This document shows, in pieces, positions 43,001 through 55,564 of a stretch of DNA of 64,000 nucleotides. The notes below the pieces were generated by a model that searched no databases, had not been told where the DNA came from, and saw only the letters and a list, made by a program, of their open reading frames with translations. Numbering within the stretch: position 1 is the first letter of the stretch; every line of letters begins with the position of its first letter. This DNA comes from Symbiodinium natans (taxonomy: Eukaryota > Sar > Dinophyceae > Suessiales > Symbiodiniaceae), in assembly GCA_905221605.1 (NCBI GenBank), contig CAJNDS010002233.1, positions 294,501 through 358,500 on the forward strand, given 5' to 3'. The position numbers were made by a program, and so were the translations under genes.

Positions 43001-45823
43001 GACCCTAAACCCTAAACCCTGAATCCAGAATCTGGGGTCCAAGACATGCCACAGACACGGGCTTCAGGCCCACCTTGGAGGGGCCTTCCCGACCGACAAT
43101 GCTGGAGGGCAGGGAGCTCTAAGCCCAATTGGGAAGCCCCCGACAGAATTGGGGGCTTTGCGGTTAGGACTTTGAACCCTAAACAGTGGACCGCAGAGTT
43201 TTTGGAGTTTTGGAGACAGCCTTGTTTGCGAAGGAGCGGAATATTTTCGTCCCGTGCCTCGGATTTGTGGCACTTTGTAAGGCTCACAGCTGCTTAGCGG
43301 TTTGAGGTTGGGATGTTCCCCCTTATACTAACAGTCCTGGATAGGGATACTGGTACCCCCCTATTCTAATCCCAACAATGGACTGTTAGTATAAGGGGCA
43401 ACATCCCAATGTTTAGGGCTTTTGGAACTTTGGAAGCTTGCTCTCTCGCTTTGCAGGGTAGGGTTCTTGATCTCTGAATCTCCAGAGGCCCAAGTGAGCT
43501 AAGCAGCCAGAAGAGCAACTGGCCCAGGCCCACAAGGTAGACCATCATGCGGGCGATGCCCATATAGTTGTGCAACCTTTTTTGGTGGGGGGGGGGGGGG
43601 TTTCGGGTGTAGGGTTAAGGGCTTAGGGTTCAGGAGAGTTTGGGTGCCTCATTTGGGATGTAGGCTTTCGGGGTCGCCTCAGCCCTCCAGACCTCTCATC
43701 GCTCCAGTGACCTGAAACTTCTCTAAACCCTACCCCAAAGCCCTCATAAACCTAACGCCCACACCCCGCATCGGCTAAGGCTCGGAAACCTCTGGGCAGT
43801 GTTAAGTAGGGTTTCCGGCTGACTCCGACAAAAAAACCCAAGGAAAACCTTTAGGCAAACTGAGGGCTTCGCTGTTTGGGCGGAGAGCCCAGCTTAAACC
43901 ACAAACCCCAGACTACAGATCTGCTCACGATCTCGGTCCCAGGCGTGTGGTCGTCAAGATAGACCTTCTGGTTCAGCACACCTCGGATGTTTTCCCCCCA
44001 GCAACACCTAACTACCAGCCCGACACATCCCCGAAACCCTGAAAAAAACCTGATCCACCCCGCTGGCCCGCTCGAAGGCGGCCTGTAGCCGTGGACTCCG
44101 TGGACGGCAGACCCCAAGAACACTCACAGCCCTGCACCCCGACATGTCTAAGGACTCAAAGGACTCAAAGGATCCCAGAATCAGACCCTGCTCCCAAGCA
44201 GCTTTGGGCGAGGATGTAAACGATGAAGGTTATCAGTGTCCACAGGCGATCCTGGAGGAAATGCCTCATCACCTTACGTCTGCAGCCTACTTCCCCGAAA
44301 CACACTACCTTCCCACAAAAATCACATAAAGAAAGAGTTCGCCTCGGCTTCCTGCCGAGAAGCGTCTGGAACAAGCAGACCCGGATCGTTCCCCCTAACC
44401 CAACCCTTCCCCCGCCCCCCCCCCCCCGCTCTGTTTGTGCGACCCCTTACAAATCCCTTGGAGGAGTGCCCAATTAACCTCCCCCCCCCCCCCCCCCCCC
44501 TCGTACCCCCCCTCCCCCCCCTCATCCCCTCCCCCCCCCCCCCCCCCCCCCCCCCACCACCCGCTCTGCCCTTCTTCCCTTTTTTTGCGAAACCCTCTTT
44601 CCTCCTCCCTGTCCTGGGGCCGGCCCGGCTGCCGAGGCGGCGCGTGCAAGCGTTTACAATAAAAAAAAAACACATAAACAAACAAATAAACAAACAAATA
44701 GAATCCCCACGCGGCCGTGCCACGAGCTTCTCCCAGATAAGGTCCAGCGAGAAGACGAGGATGGGGTGAGTGATCGTCCTGGGGTCCTTGAAGCTGATGA
44801 AGGATTTCATTGAGCGCGACAGCATCCTCAGCTCCCAGAGGCGCTGCCGCGTCTGGAGGGTCACTTCTTGGAGCCTCTGGGTGCCAGTTCTTGAAGGGAG
44901 CGGTGTCACTCCAACATGTAGCAACCCGAGGGAGCCCAGAACCCCCGAGACCCCTGCACCAGACACCGAGAATCCCTGAGGCCCCTCAACCGAATCGCCC
45001 GGCCGGGGTTCTGAGACTCGTCCTGGTCCTGTAGCAGATGCTCGAGGTAATAGATCACAGGGCGAAGACCGTCCTCTGCTTCAGGGCGGACGAAAGCTGC
45101 AGGGGTGTGGGGGCCCTTTGGCTCGAGGATTTGGGCTTCAGATTTCGGGTGCTGGGTTTAGGAGTTCGGGGTCACGGCCCTCCCCTGCTGGAGTCATTAA
45201 TCTGGCATCTTGAAACCCATCTCTTCCCTCCAAAAAGCCCCGATGCCCAAAGATCTTTGGGCCTGTGTAACAATGATCTCCAAGTCCCATACGCCCATCT
45301 GCCCACCCTCAAAGGATCAAAGGAGGACTGGTAGGGCTCAGGGTAGTTGATGTGGGAGATTCTAGGGCCTTAAGGCCCCTAGGCACGAACATGCGCTGCT
45401 TGGCCCCGCCTGCGTCTTATGGGACCGCCAGATGAGGCCGTCCAGAAAATCCTGGAGAAGCCCTAAATACCCCTAAACCGAGAGCGGCAGACCACAGGTT
45501 CGGCCATCTCATGTGAGAAATTCAGGCTGTTCAGGAGGTTAGGCGTAATTGTTGAGGAGGCTTAGGAGGCTTATGGGGTTTGGGAGGCTTTGGGTTTATC
45601 GGGCTTCGGTGGTGAAAGGAAGCGGGGAGGGATGAGGAGGATTAGGTTGGATCTAGCGGTCGTCAAATTGTGCTCCCACCCAAGCGTGCTTGACTACGGG
45701 ATTCGGGGTGGACTGCTTTCATCGTAAAACCCTTGTCGTCCCAACTCAAGCCAGAGCCTAGCTCCCACCCTCATCCTTCGCGAGGGACGGCGCTTCGCGC
45801 AAGAGGTTCTCTACGACGTCAGG
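40088..45823 (-). CDS. Globin-ion channel gene, exons for pre-S1 and S1-S5
   Basis: Continuation of the gene starting at 60237. Exons: 45776-45823 (PDVVENLLREAPSLAK), 45410-45451 (DFLDGLIWRSHKTQ), 45018-45073, 44716-44826 (ITHPILVFSLDLIW), 44192-44264 (S1, LWTLITFIVYILAQSCLG), 43933-43964, about 43483-43576 (S2, GIARMMVYLVGLGQLLFWLL), about 41701-41809 (S3, VSLALTVNLFGMLLVPCL), about 41141-41184, 40928-40978 and 40719-40798 (S4 region, IVYEILSVCGVFLCLS and FSLLVLDLATVSIKMSEYKV), 40088-40164 (S5, LGAVAACIVVFSFSIAAM). Most junctions are phase-consistent with GC or GA donors. Exon ends marked 'about' are uncertain and at least one short exon between S2 and S3 is missing. The order suits a cation-channel (ion-transport) domain; the selectivity is not predictable. 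Confidence 0.78.
42618..42800 (+). repeat. Degenerate ATTGTGCAA / TTCGTGGG repeats
   Basis: Five or six imperfect units containing CATTGTGCAA and TTCGTGGGCA in alternation at about 22-45 bp spacing. Intronic in the channel gene. A 180-codon plus frame across it is judged spurious. Confidence 0.6.
43308..43409. mobile_element. MITE-like inverted repeat, family B
   Basis: A 102-bp unit with 30-bp terminal inverted repeats differing at one base, starting TTGGGATGTTCCCCCTTATA. Relatives at 51898-51998 and 54962-55133. Intronic in the channel gene. Confidence 0.85.
44404..44556 (+). repeat. C-homopolymer-rich tract
   Basis: Long C runs (about 12-20 each) broken by T, A or G, with poly-Pro/poly-Gly pseudo-frames. 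It lies in the intron between exons 44192-44264 and 44716-44826. Assembly errors are likely here. Confidence 0.9.
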
Positions 45824-46062
45824 CTGCAACCTGGCTTTGGAGGTTTCAGGGCTGTGCGGCTCAAAGGTTTATAGGGCTTCAAGGGATTGAAGGCTTCGTG
45901 GGTCGGGGGGCGGGGTCGGTTTTGAGGGCACCAGGAAAGGAGCACACTAGAAGATTCGCCGAGTCAACTGGGAGAAAAAAAAAAAAAAAAAACCAGCCTG
46001 GGCCGCCGAAATGCCCATGAAGCCCAACCCGACCCTCAGAAACACTCCCCGGCCCTTCTGGC

Positions 46063-47667
46063 CTGAAGAGTTCGTCAGCTCCGTAGTAGTACCGGTCCCG
46101 ATCCTTGGTTTATGGTACAGCTTGAGGAAGAACAAAATTTGGTGCTCTACGGTTCGGTTTGGTTCTCAGGGTTAGGATGATTGCACAAGACTCGACGGGA
46201 CAACAGATGGCCTGAAAGAGTTTGTAAATCGCAGCGCATCATCACATCGGAACCGCCTAAAGGGGTAGAGGGCGGAGGGGTGTGAGGGTAGGGGGAGGGT
46301 ACATGGCTCCAATGATTGCAGACATTAAAGGCTATGTACTCTGCGGCAGCACAGCTTTGAGACTGGGACCGCTGCCTCCATATACCACCCCCCTCCCCTT
46401 AGATCCCCCCACCCCCTGCTGCCGTACCGCCCAAAGAACACCCAACGAATTTCACACTCTGCGGCTCAATGCTATGCCATGCCAAGAGCCTGAAAAGCAA
46501 TCCCGGACCAATTTCTGCGCGCGCACACACACACACACACACACCAGACAATATTCGTCCTGCCCCCCCCCCCCCCCCCCCCCCCCGAAGACCTCATCAT
46601 GTACAAGTTTGAGTTTATCGTTGTACCCTGTAACCAAGGCTTAGGCGAACCATTACACCCGAAACCCGAACAGAAAACAAAAACGAGATCACCCTGCATC
46701 TGAAACCCCAACTTCTGATGATCGACAAGCGTCTGCTCGGATGGTTAGAATGTCCTGCACGATCGTCCTCGCTGCCCCGTGGCAACCGCTCCTGCAGAGC
46801 CACAGAACTGGAGGAGGTGACCGGCTTTTCGGCCTTGGGGTAGGGGTCCCTGAACCCACAGGCACACGCCTACAGCTGGCATGGATATCAACAAAACACG
46901 GCGGGGCCCTTCCATGCGCCTCAGCGCCCAGTAAAGAGGGCTGATGGACTGGCTGCCTACGCGGACCCGCAGCTGCCAGTTCACGCGCTGAGCCTGGGTG
47001 AACGTGCTGGATGTAGGTTTGGGTGTCAGGGTGTAGGGCAGACCCTGGTTCCGGAGCTCACTGGCGAAGGCATGGTATCATGAATCATGGGGCCGATCGG
47101 TACCCTAACAAGGAATACAGACCGCAAGAGCCAAGAACCCATTCCCTGAGCCTCCAAATCGAAAGGCGAAAAAACATGCATCCTCGGAGCACGGGGCGCA
47201 TCACGGAGAGCCTTCTTGAGGCGTTTGGAGTCGTTGGCATGAATGGCCTGCCTCGGTTCATCACAGATCACGGCTTCGGATGTGGCTTAGGAGACTTACA
47301 AGCCTCGATCTGCCGAGATTCTATGTCCTGAGCCCCCCCCCCCGCCCGACTCCTTGCACATGGGGTTCAGAAGGTTTCGAGCATGGCCCCTTGTGCCAGT
47401 GGCACCACTCGACCGCAGTCTTCCACTGTACGACGGTATGACGCAACATATCATGACAACGCGAACCGACGTCATGATTGAAAGAACATAGCCACACCGC
47501 CAAGGCGCATAGCGCAGGTCACTCGCATTATTCATTGCCTAAAGCCTGATTTCTAGAAGAGGAAAAGAAGCCCGACTTGCTGGATGTAGGTCCCATGTTT
47601 AACATCCTAGCAGGCAAGGCAGTACCAACACCCTTCGTACGGGCCGCAAGTCGTACGTACACACCAG

Positions 47668-47703
<36 letters not shown>

Positions 47704-48660
47704 GGCATGTGGGATACATCTTACATTCTGGACCTGACTTGGCCCAGTTCTACAACTGGCCGGGGCAACCAAGAAAAGTTTGCCGGACGAATTGCGCAAG
47801 CATTCCAGAATCACCCGAACAGCTTTTCTGGGAGCCTTGGTTCTTGGATTCTGGCCCCGGCCAGCTTTGCTTAAAACTGCCTGTTTTTGCTAAACTGGGC
47901 CCCGGTCACGGCCAGTTTGCATGAAGACTGCCCGTTTCTGTTCGAAGTGGGCCAAGTTCAGGCGGATGTGGCTGCTGCTTCAGTGGCACTCAACAGATAT
48001 GCAGGGGCACACTCGAAGCTGAACCTAAGGCTCGCAGATCTTCCGAGACTTGAAGGGCCGGGCGTGGGCCATAGGAGTTAAGGTCTTCACCAAACCATGT
48101 ACAAAATGAAAATCACAAGATTCGCTTCAATAGGAACAACGCTCTAGCTTCGATTGAAAAAAAGGCATTGTTGTGAATGTAAGTTGACCATATCCACATA
48201 TCCAAATTTTCTGCAGCTTCAATACCCCGGCCGAAGCCCGAATTCCTTTCAACGGACAAAGAGGCGCAATCTGCAGAGTTGAAAGAGTCTATCTGCCAAA
48301 GAACATAAACAGATTTTGAGATTCTCTGCGTATTTCTGAGGCCGATTGACAAAATCACCTAACTTCACTTCATCTGAAACAAAGGCTGTATTGCGAAGAT
48401 AAGGAGTTCGATGTGTGTGCATATTTGCGGACTTCAGCTAAACTCTGGAAGCTAGACGCTTGCAGAGAAACGTTGATGTGTGACAATGCTTGTAGTCGCT
48501 TCCACGTCAGTTATCCGAACTCGTGTGGGGGGCCTTCGATCCGTTTGTACCGATTTCCACTCCCCCCCCCCCTCCCCCCCACCCGCCCCCCACCCGCAAG
48601 GCAGGCATTCACCAACACTTCTTCACATGACTGCCACAGTGTTTTTTTTGTTTGTGCGTG

Positions 48661-48709
<49 letters not shown>

Positions 48710-49565
48710 GTATATATATATATGTAAATGTATTCTATCTGTGTGTGTGCACGTCTCTGACTGATGTGTGCTTCATATGTTCCTATACTATGTATACAGT
48801 ATACGTGTTTGTGTATCTTTTTCCTACTTGCAGACTAGCTGTCTGAGCTCAGAAACCTAGTCACGGGAATGAAACAGAATGAAGAGAGTCGGGGATCTAA
48901 GGCGGCGGAGGGGTGAGACAGAACGTGATCTGGTCTACATGTAAACAATTTGCTGCCTGTGAAGTGAGGTATAATGAATGGGGGAGGGGAAAACCAGAAA
49001 GAATGTATCTATGAACCTCGTGTATCTATTTCAGTCATGCCGATTTCGTTTCTTCGTTAAGTCCTACCCCGAGTGCGAACAGGATGCATGACGGCCGTGG
49101 AGCCCTCAGTGATGGTGCGCATCAGAATCCGTGCGACCAGTCCTGCGGATCCCAAGGCTTCGGGTTCGGGCTGGGGGCTCAAAGTTTTGGGTTAGGGCCA
49201 AGGGTTCAGTTTAGTCTCTCGAAGGGGCATGAAGGGCAATGGAGTTTTGTCGATGTCCCATCGTGCAGGCTTTTGCTGGCTACTGTCCCGAGGCATGAGG
49301 TTCTTGCCATTCATGCTTGCCTGGAGCACAAGAAGCTAAACCTGCCACCGCAATTGCGCTGAACGTTCTACCACTTGGTTGCTCGGATCTAGAGGGCAAG
49401 ATGAGGAAGCTGAATAAGATTCCGTTTGCCCGACGCAAACGGAGATGATGCCTCCCACGATGCCAACCTGGAAGGGGGATCAAGGGCTGGGGGCTTAGTC
49501 TCATCCGAGGATCCGATGGACCATCGAAAGCCCTCGATCATCATGTGCGACTGAAGCTCATTCTC
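46063..49565 (-). CDS. Globin-ion channel gene, exons for the linker/repeat region
   Basis: Continuation of the gene starting at 60237. Exons: 49514-49565 (ENELQSHMMIEGFRWSI), 49088-49142 (LVARILMRTITEGSTAV), 47191-47251 (QAIHANDSKRLKKALRDAPR), 46923-46987 (RVRVGSQSISPLYWA), 46734-46791 (GAARTIVQDILTIRA), 46063-46103 (DRDRYYYGADELF). Every junction is phase-consistent; donors are GA or GC. The segment is helical and ankyrin-like in layout (AIHAND...LRKAL; SISPLYWAL), joining the globins to the channel. A family I recall from dinoflagellates has the same order, including TIRADRD-x-YYYG. Confidence 0.82.
46519..46587 (+). repeat. CA repeat and C homopolymer
   Basis: A (CA)n run at 46519-46545, followed after 18 bp by a C-run of about 26 at 46562-46587. 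Intronic. Confidence 0.95.
47669..47700 (+). repeat. CA dinucleotide repeat
   Basis: A (CA)n run of about 15 units in the intron between exons 47191-47251 and 49088-49142. Confidence 0.95.
48669..48726 (+). repeat. TA / GTAT repeat
   Basis: A (TA)n run followed by four GTAT units and further TA units, in the same intron as the CA repeat at 47669-47700, within an AT-richer stretch (about 48080-49060). Confidence 0.95.
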
Positions 49566-51393
49566 CTGCGACCAACATGAAAAGGTGCTCTCTGTGAACT
49601 TAAGCACCCTGTCCCTAAACTGCAGATTGCTTGCACCCTTGGAATACAGAGGGACCACGCCCTTAGACAATTTCGAAGGTTGCCTACTCGACCTCTGCGA
49701 GTAGTAGTGCCTTGGAGTTTGGGGTGGAGAAGACCTTGAGCTTACAGGGTGGAACCCGAAAACTGGGGTCGTTCAAGGTTTGGCTCAGGTCCTGCTTTCA
49801 AGTTGTGGGTTCTCGGCAGTCAGAATGACACAGGCGCGTACAACTGTTTGGGGGAGGGGCATACACCCCTTCACAAACGAAATGATTCGCGGATGAAGGG
49901 GTATAAATATGACGCGGGCATGTACAGCAAAAGAAGGCGCTGAGAGGGCCGCCCCTCACGTTTGGCTTTTGAACCCTACATAGCCACTAAACCCCCAGCA
50001 CTCACGGCAAGAACACCTGCAGATAGTGGGCACGGTCGGCAGGGCAGAGCATCTCCTTCGTCGACGTAACCTGGGGAGAGCGGTTGGACGTGGTTTGGCG
50101 GCCCCAAGCGGAGAACGCGCAACGAAAGAACTCGAAATCCCACGAGAAAGTCATAAAGTCGAGAAGCTTCGAAACATCAAATCCCGAAGACATCGAAAAC
50201 GACTAACGGCATCCTGTTGATGGCAACCTGTACCATCTCAAGCACAGCCTCGCATTTTGGACGAATCGGTGCATCAAGAGCCGCAGTGCAAGCACCGCCC
50301 TCATGCGTCCAAGCTGGCGCGCGCGCGCGCGTTCAATCATTTCGCAGGCTAGCTTCTCCCCCAAGGTAGCGGGGGCCAAGGCTTGCAGTTGCTGTAGCTT
50401 TGTAGACCCCTCGGCCCTAACCATCTGAGGGACCCCTGGGCTTTCGGCTTGCCCTCCTTGGAGCCTTAACGTCGTTGTGGGGTTATAAAATTCTCTTGGC
50501 GGATCAAAGATGGGCTCTTCTCCCCCTCGTAAACTCCCAAAGTCGACAAGCCCGTCGAGTCGAAACCCCCCAGAGAAGCCTCGAAAAGTTCAAAAAAGGT
50601 CGAGAAGGACCGAGCAGTTCAACATTTTTGACTTTGCGAATCAAGGGGTCAGTGCCTGGGTTTCGAGTGCTAAGTGCTATGCGATGCATCTCGAAGCAAA
50701 GATCTATCGATACATCTCTAACCGAAACTCCTACTGGTGGTAGGGTTTGGGCTTGTTCTCGATATCTTCAGCATTGGAAACGGTGGCTTGGTTTTGGGAA
50801 GGTGGCTTTCCAGCCCCTCTTTTCCAACCCAGAACATCTCAATCCCTGATTCCCAAACCCCCCCCTTCTCGGCTGCAGATGGTGAAGAGGACCATTTGGA
50901 ATGGATGCATCTCAAAGCACAGGTCAATGCAATTTGATGCAGCGCCAAGCAAAGATCTAGAACAATCGATGCTCGAGCAAAGGTTTCAAACCAAAGGCTT
51001 CTCTAAAAAAAAGCACTGGCCCGCACAGCGGAGGGAAATCACGACCAGCATTCTACGCGATCACTCCATTAGCAAGTGTAAGTTTCTTTTGTTTTTGCCA
51101 GCCCACAAAACTGGCACAGCTGTGTTTGTCCCGTGTGGTTGTAATTTGCCTCTGGATGTAGTTTCGCCTGGCCGCAAGGTTGCCAGGACCCGGAGTGAAG
51201 AAAACACGGAGATCACAGCAAAAAATGGTGTGTCCCAGCGAGCAAATTGCGCAAGGAATCCTGACATGCCCCAAGAACTTCGACCCACAAAATTGGAGCG
51301 ACGTGCGCCGGGTGTTGTTCAAAGCTACCCGTGGGAAGTTGTGAGGGATGTCCGATGTCCTGTCTCTAAGCTTCAAGCGTTGTAGGGAAGCTC

Positions 51394-54300
51394 CGCCACA
51401 ATCGGCTTCACCACCTCCACGCAAGTGTCTGTAAACGGCCCGAAAAGGTCGATCGGCACGCCATATCCTGCACCGGCCGCAAATTCCGGTGGTAAGCAGA
51501 TCCTCTTCCCTGATTCTGACAGGGCCTTCCCCCCTAGTTCCAGTATTCTGCTCCCTAGGACTCTGGGGGCAGGGACCCGGAAACTTGCCTGGAATCAACC
51601 AGAGCACTTTGACCACACCCTGAAACCAAACCTGACCCCAACCCAAAAAGACCTCAAACCCTACACCGACTCAACACAAAAAACGAACATGGGCCGGCGG
51701 AAGTTCCTACATGCCGCAGCCCCAGGGCGGACAGCTCGTCGACCATCTCGCTTGTGTCTCCTGGTTTCAAGGTTTTGCTTTTGGGGTTCTGGGGCGTCGG
51801 CATGATCCTTTGTGGGGCAGGTGGGAGGAGGGAGGGGACCCTGAAACCTGAAGATCCCAAACCCAAATTCAAAACATCAGAAACAAAAAGCAAGCCTTGG
51901 GACGTTTCCCCCTCATACTAACAGTCCTTCATCGGGATTCTAGTACCCCCGTTTTTCGTCCCCATTAAGGACTGTCAGTATAAGGGGCAACATCCCAAAG
52001 CAGACCCTTTAAAGCACTGAGCTTTCAGGCCAGGCTCGCTGCATCATGTCATGGGCGCAAGACAACACCCGGTCGGCGATGTAGCGGAGCCTTGTTTGCG
52101 ACCTGGCGTGGGTGCACTCCATCCTAAAATCTTTAAACTCACCTCCCGAAACCCCGTAAACCCCTACTGGAAACCCTGAACCCCACCCCCAGACTCCAGA
52201 AACAAAAGCGCCCCTCTGCCTCCTCAACCCTAGGAAGCTAAGCCACGGCCTGGAGGAGAATTGATAAAACTAAGCTCCGAACTCTAAACCCTTCAGGGCG
52301 CGGAACACACATTCAGGAAACAAAGTCGAAAGCAGCCAGGTGAGTTCAGGAAGGGATTCGCAAAGTCAGAAACACCACGAAAAGAGTCAGGGGGCAGAGA
52401 CGCCTACATTGACCAAACAAAAGGGGGGACGCCGGCTTAGGGCTTGGATGGACCGCAAATAAGGCACCCCCGAAATTCGGAAACCAATTGAGAAAATCTG
52501 CTTCTCTGCTTCCCAACTCCCGACAAGGGGCTGCTTGAAGAGGTCCTGACTGGCGGCGCACTTCGCAAAGAACTTGGTGTAGATGGTGGTGCGGAAGGTC
52601 TCGTGGTGCCTTGGGAGCCATAAGACTCCAAGACAGGCTTCGAGCTTGGGATGTACGGCAGCAAGAGGGCTTTCGAGCTGGGGCAACCTCTTGGGGGCTT
52701 CCTCAATAAGCCTGAGCCCTTAAAGCACCAAGTCACTCCTCACTCAGGATGGAGAAGAGCTTCTTATTGAAGGGCTTGAAGGCCTTCACCTCAGAGCGGA
52801 TCGAGGGGTGACTGTTGTTGCGGTCGAGGGCTTTTCCGAATAAGATGCCCACAAGAACCTGGAAACCCCCCCTTCCTGGACCCTAAAGACCCTAAAGACC
52901 CTAAAGACCCTAAAGACCCTAAAGACCCTAAAGACCCTAAAGACCCTAAAGACCCTAAACCCTAAACCCTAAACCCTCAACCCTCAACCCTCAACCCTAA
53001 ACCCTAAAACCTAAACCCTAAACCCCAAACCCTAAACCCTAAACAGCTGCCGCCTTCATCGTGGACTCTGTGAGGTTCCGCGAGATGGTCGCCCAAAGCC
53101 ACTCCCAGGCCTCTTCGTGCGCCGTGCTCCACGTTTGCCTAAGGTGGCAGGGAGATGGGCCGATTAGGATGTAGGATTCAGGATTCAGGATTCAGGATTC
53201 AGGATTCAGGATTCAGGATTCAGGATTCAGGTTTAAGGTTTAGGGTTCAGGGTTTAGGGTTTAGTTCCTAAGCCATCAACCCTATAAACCACAATAAGCC
53301 CCAACAAGCCCCAAAAGCCCCCTTAAGCCACCAACAAGCCCTCCAGGAACCCCAAGAAGCCCCCAACAAGCCCCCAACAAGTCCCCAACAAGCCCCCAAC
53401 AAGCCCCCAACAAGCCCCCAACAAGCCCCAACAAGCCCGCAATAAGCCCCAACAACCCGAACAGGGTTTTGGGTTTGGGGTTTAGGGACGGGAGGGTGCC
53501 AACAGGAACTCCCGTGAAGGCCGGCTGCGGAAGCAGGGATCGTAGTGCCGCCAGCATGACGGGCTTGAACCGCTCGAACTTAATGTCCTGAGCTGCAGGC
53601 ACCCCGCCCCCCCTCCCCCAAAAAACGAATAACCAAAAATCCCGTAGCACTGAAGCCATGAGCGCACTCAGGGGTTTCGGGGGGTCCACAAGAACCCGTG
53701 CAAGAACCCCTTTCCTGATCAAAGGGACGGGTTCAGCTGGAGTCACAACATCCTTACGCGGTCCCTGGGACTGCTTGTCCTGATCTCGCTGGGCGGGAGC
53801 AGACATGATACAATGATACACCGACGGACATGTAACAAGGGTTTCACGTTCAGGGTTTCGGACTTTAAGGCGTTTGCTGGCATTCATGGGCTTGGGGGCG
53901 TTGGATTTAGGGTCGCGAAAACCCGAAGCCAAGCGGCGTCCGACCGCGCCACCATCGCCAGCGAGAGCAGGTCACACTCCTCCACTAGGTGAGCCGGGTT
54001 GCCAACGCGCTCCACCAGTACCTCGGAACTTATCTTGCTCACTCGAACAGGAGCCCAACACCTCTATACCTCCCAAATAGGACCGGCCAGTTGGATCAAG
54101 CCCCCGCAATTTTGGGGGGGGATCAGAGTTTCGGGTGGCTTTAGCAAGGCTCGTGGCCTTTGCTCGGTATCACACCTCCCTATGGCACATTCTGTTCTAA
54201 GAACAGCCACCTTCGCCTTCCTGCCCCGCACGAACACGCAAAAGGCACCCCTCGCATCTCATACCACTCTTCAACACCCACCTTTGCAAGTCAAAGGCCT

Positions 54301-54766
54301 GCAACGCTATTCTGCGCCCCTCCGCACCCCGCCCTCCGAAGATCAATAAGCCCAAAAGAGGTCCCCGTCGAGGCCATCAAGGTGCTGAGAAAACGGCCAG
54401 GAGCTCCTCCATCCAACCTCCCGGACTCCCAGCGAGACGAAGGCTTCGGAGGGGTGGAACCCCTAAACACCACACCCCCAAGCCCCAGAATGCGGCTTAG
54501 GGATGTTTTAAGCCCTCCGAGGGTTCAGTTTCGAAGGCTCGCCGAATTCCCTAAACCCGAAATGCCGAAGGATGTTTTGGGCATGGAGGCTGCTGGGTGC
54601 CCTGTTTTGGGGCTTTGGGCCTGAAGCCCCAGATCCCCGAACTCTTAGGTCTTAGGGCTGAGAGCCCGAAACCCTCAACCCTAAGGATCGAAAGCCATCG
54701 GCCTTCGGTTGGCTGCCCCATGACCTGGTTGGAGAAGGCGCACATCTTGGGAAAGCTGCGCACCAC
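51394..54766 (-). CDS. Globin-ion channel gene, exons for the second globin-like domain
   Basis: Continuation of the gene starting at 60237. Exons: 54717-54766 (SFPKMCAFSNQVM), 53941-54028 (LVEECDLLSLAMVARS), 53526-53587 (IKFERFKPVMLAALRSLLP), 53054-53138 (HEEAWEWLWATISRNLTE), 52737-52789 (FKPFNKKLFSILSE), 52532-52609 (IYTKFFAKCAASQDLFK), 52038-52102 (TRLRYIADRVLSCAHDMM), 51707-51760 (MVDELSALGLRHV), 51394-51467 (YGVPIDLFGPFTDTCVEVV). All nine join in phase. The later exons spell a globin fold: helix A with W-x-W, B/C and CD with QDLFK, helix E with TTRL-like residues, and an LGLRHV-GY-VP segment where the proximal (F8-like) His is expected. Heme binding is likely but unproven. Donors are GT, GC and GA. 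Confidence 0.85.
51898..51998. mobile_element. MITE-like inverted repeat, family B
   Basis: A 101-bp relative of 43308-43409 with the same termini (TTGGGACGTTTCCCCCTCAT and CAACATCCCAA at the far end). Lies in the channel-gene intron 51761-52037. Confidence 0.85.
52880..53044 (-). repeat. CCCTAAAGA array passing into CCCTAAA
   Basis: About nine 9-bp CCCTAAAGA units, then CCCTAAA and CCCTCAA units. It illustrates how local variants of the telomere-type motif amplify. It fills most of the intron 52790-53053. Confidence 0.92.
53173..53260 (+). repeat. GGATTCA array and TTTAGGG units
   Basis: About nine GGATTCA heptamers followed by several TTTAGGG-like units. Same period (7 bp) as the telomere-type motif. 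Intronic in the channel gene. Confidence 0.9.
53330..53445 (-). repeat. CCCCCAACAAG tandem repeat
   Basis: About nine imperfect 11-bp units of CCCCCAACAAG type in the intron 53139-53525. The Gly/Leu-rich minus frame it opens is not coding. Confidence 0.9.
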
Positions 54767-54961
54767 CTGGCGGTACAGAAAGAACTTGAAGAATCCCGAA
54801 GATGAAAACAAGAGGCTACTCAAAAAGTACCCATTCTGATTGAATGGGTGACTAATGTACGGCCTTCTCGAATTAGAGTGGTGATCATATTGGCAAGTGC
54901 TTAGGTTTCTGAATTCGATGGCTGCTTTGAGGAATTAAGAAAAGGTGCTTACGGCCAGAAC

Positions 54962-55133
54962 TTGGGATGTTCCGCCTTTTTCTAAAAGGTCCTTCATGGG
55001 GATTATAGTAGGGTACTAGAATCCCTATTCAGGGGGATTCAAGAAGAGCGTACTGGAATCCCCATTAAGGGATTCTAGTGGGGGGTACTATCATCCCCAT
55101 TAAGGACTACTAGTGTAAGGGGGAACATCCCAA
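54962..55133. mobile_element. MITE-like inverted repeat, family B, expanded
   Basis: A 172-bp unit with family B termini (TTGGGATGTTC... and ...GGGGGAACATCCCAA). The interior repeats related ATCCCCATTAAGG segments, suggesting internal duplication or nesting. Channel-gene intron. Confidence 0.75.
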
Positions 55134-55211
55134 ACCAGAACCCTGAGCAACCGAAACCCAAGCGAAGCACAAGCTAAGTGCCCCTCCTCAGCCTTCATCG
55201 TGGGCAGTTGC

Positions 55212-55285
55212 TTGATAGGGTTTTTAGGGTTAAGGGTTAAGGGTTTAGGGCTTAGGGTTTAGGGCTTAGGGTTTAGGGTTTAGGG
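55212..55285 (+). repeat. Telomere-like array TTTAGGG/CTTAGGG
   Basis: About ten units alternating TTTAGGG, CTTAGGG and TTAAGGG, in the intron 54767 to about 55564 of the channel gene. Confidence 0.9.
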
Positions 55286-55564
55286 TGATTTCCTGGTGTT
55301 GAGTCCTGAGTCAGGGGGCCCTTCGGGTGCCTATAATAAGGAACATTCAGTTCTGGGCTGTTGGGGTATAGCGGGTCCCCTATTTGGGGAACTACCATGT
55401 GGAAATCTGAGAGCCATGAGTGACCCCCTCCCTTGTTTAACTCAAATGCAAGTACGAATGCCCCGACTTGCCCGGAAACGACAATGACAACATGAAGCAG
55501 CACGTGCTATCGGAGATGGTGGGAAGCCTATTCAGGCCCCTTTTTAGTCCTCTGAGCGCTGCAC

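Noticed and set aside
46282-46644. Proline-, glycine- and valine-repeat ORFs near 44.4-46.6 kb
   Set aside because: Produced by C homopolymers and CA repeats.
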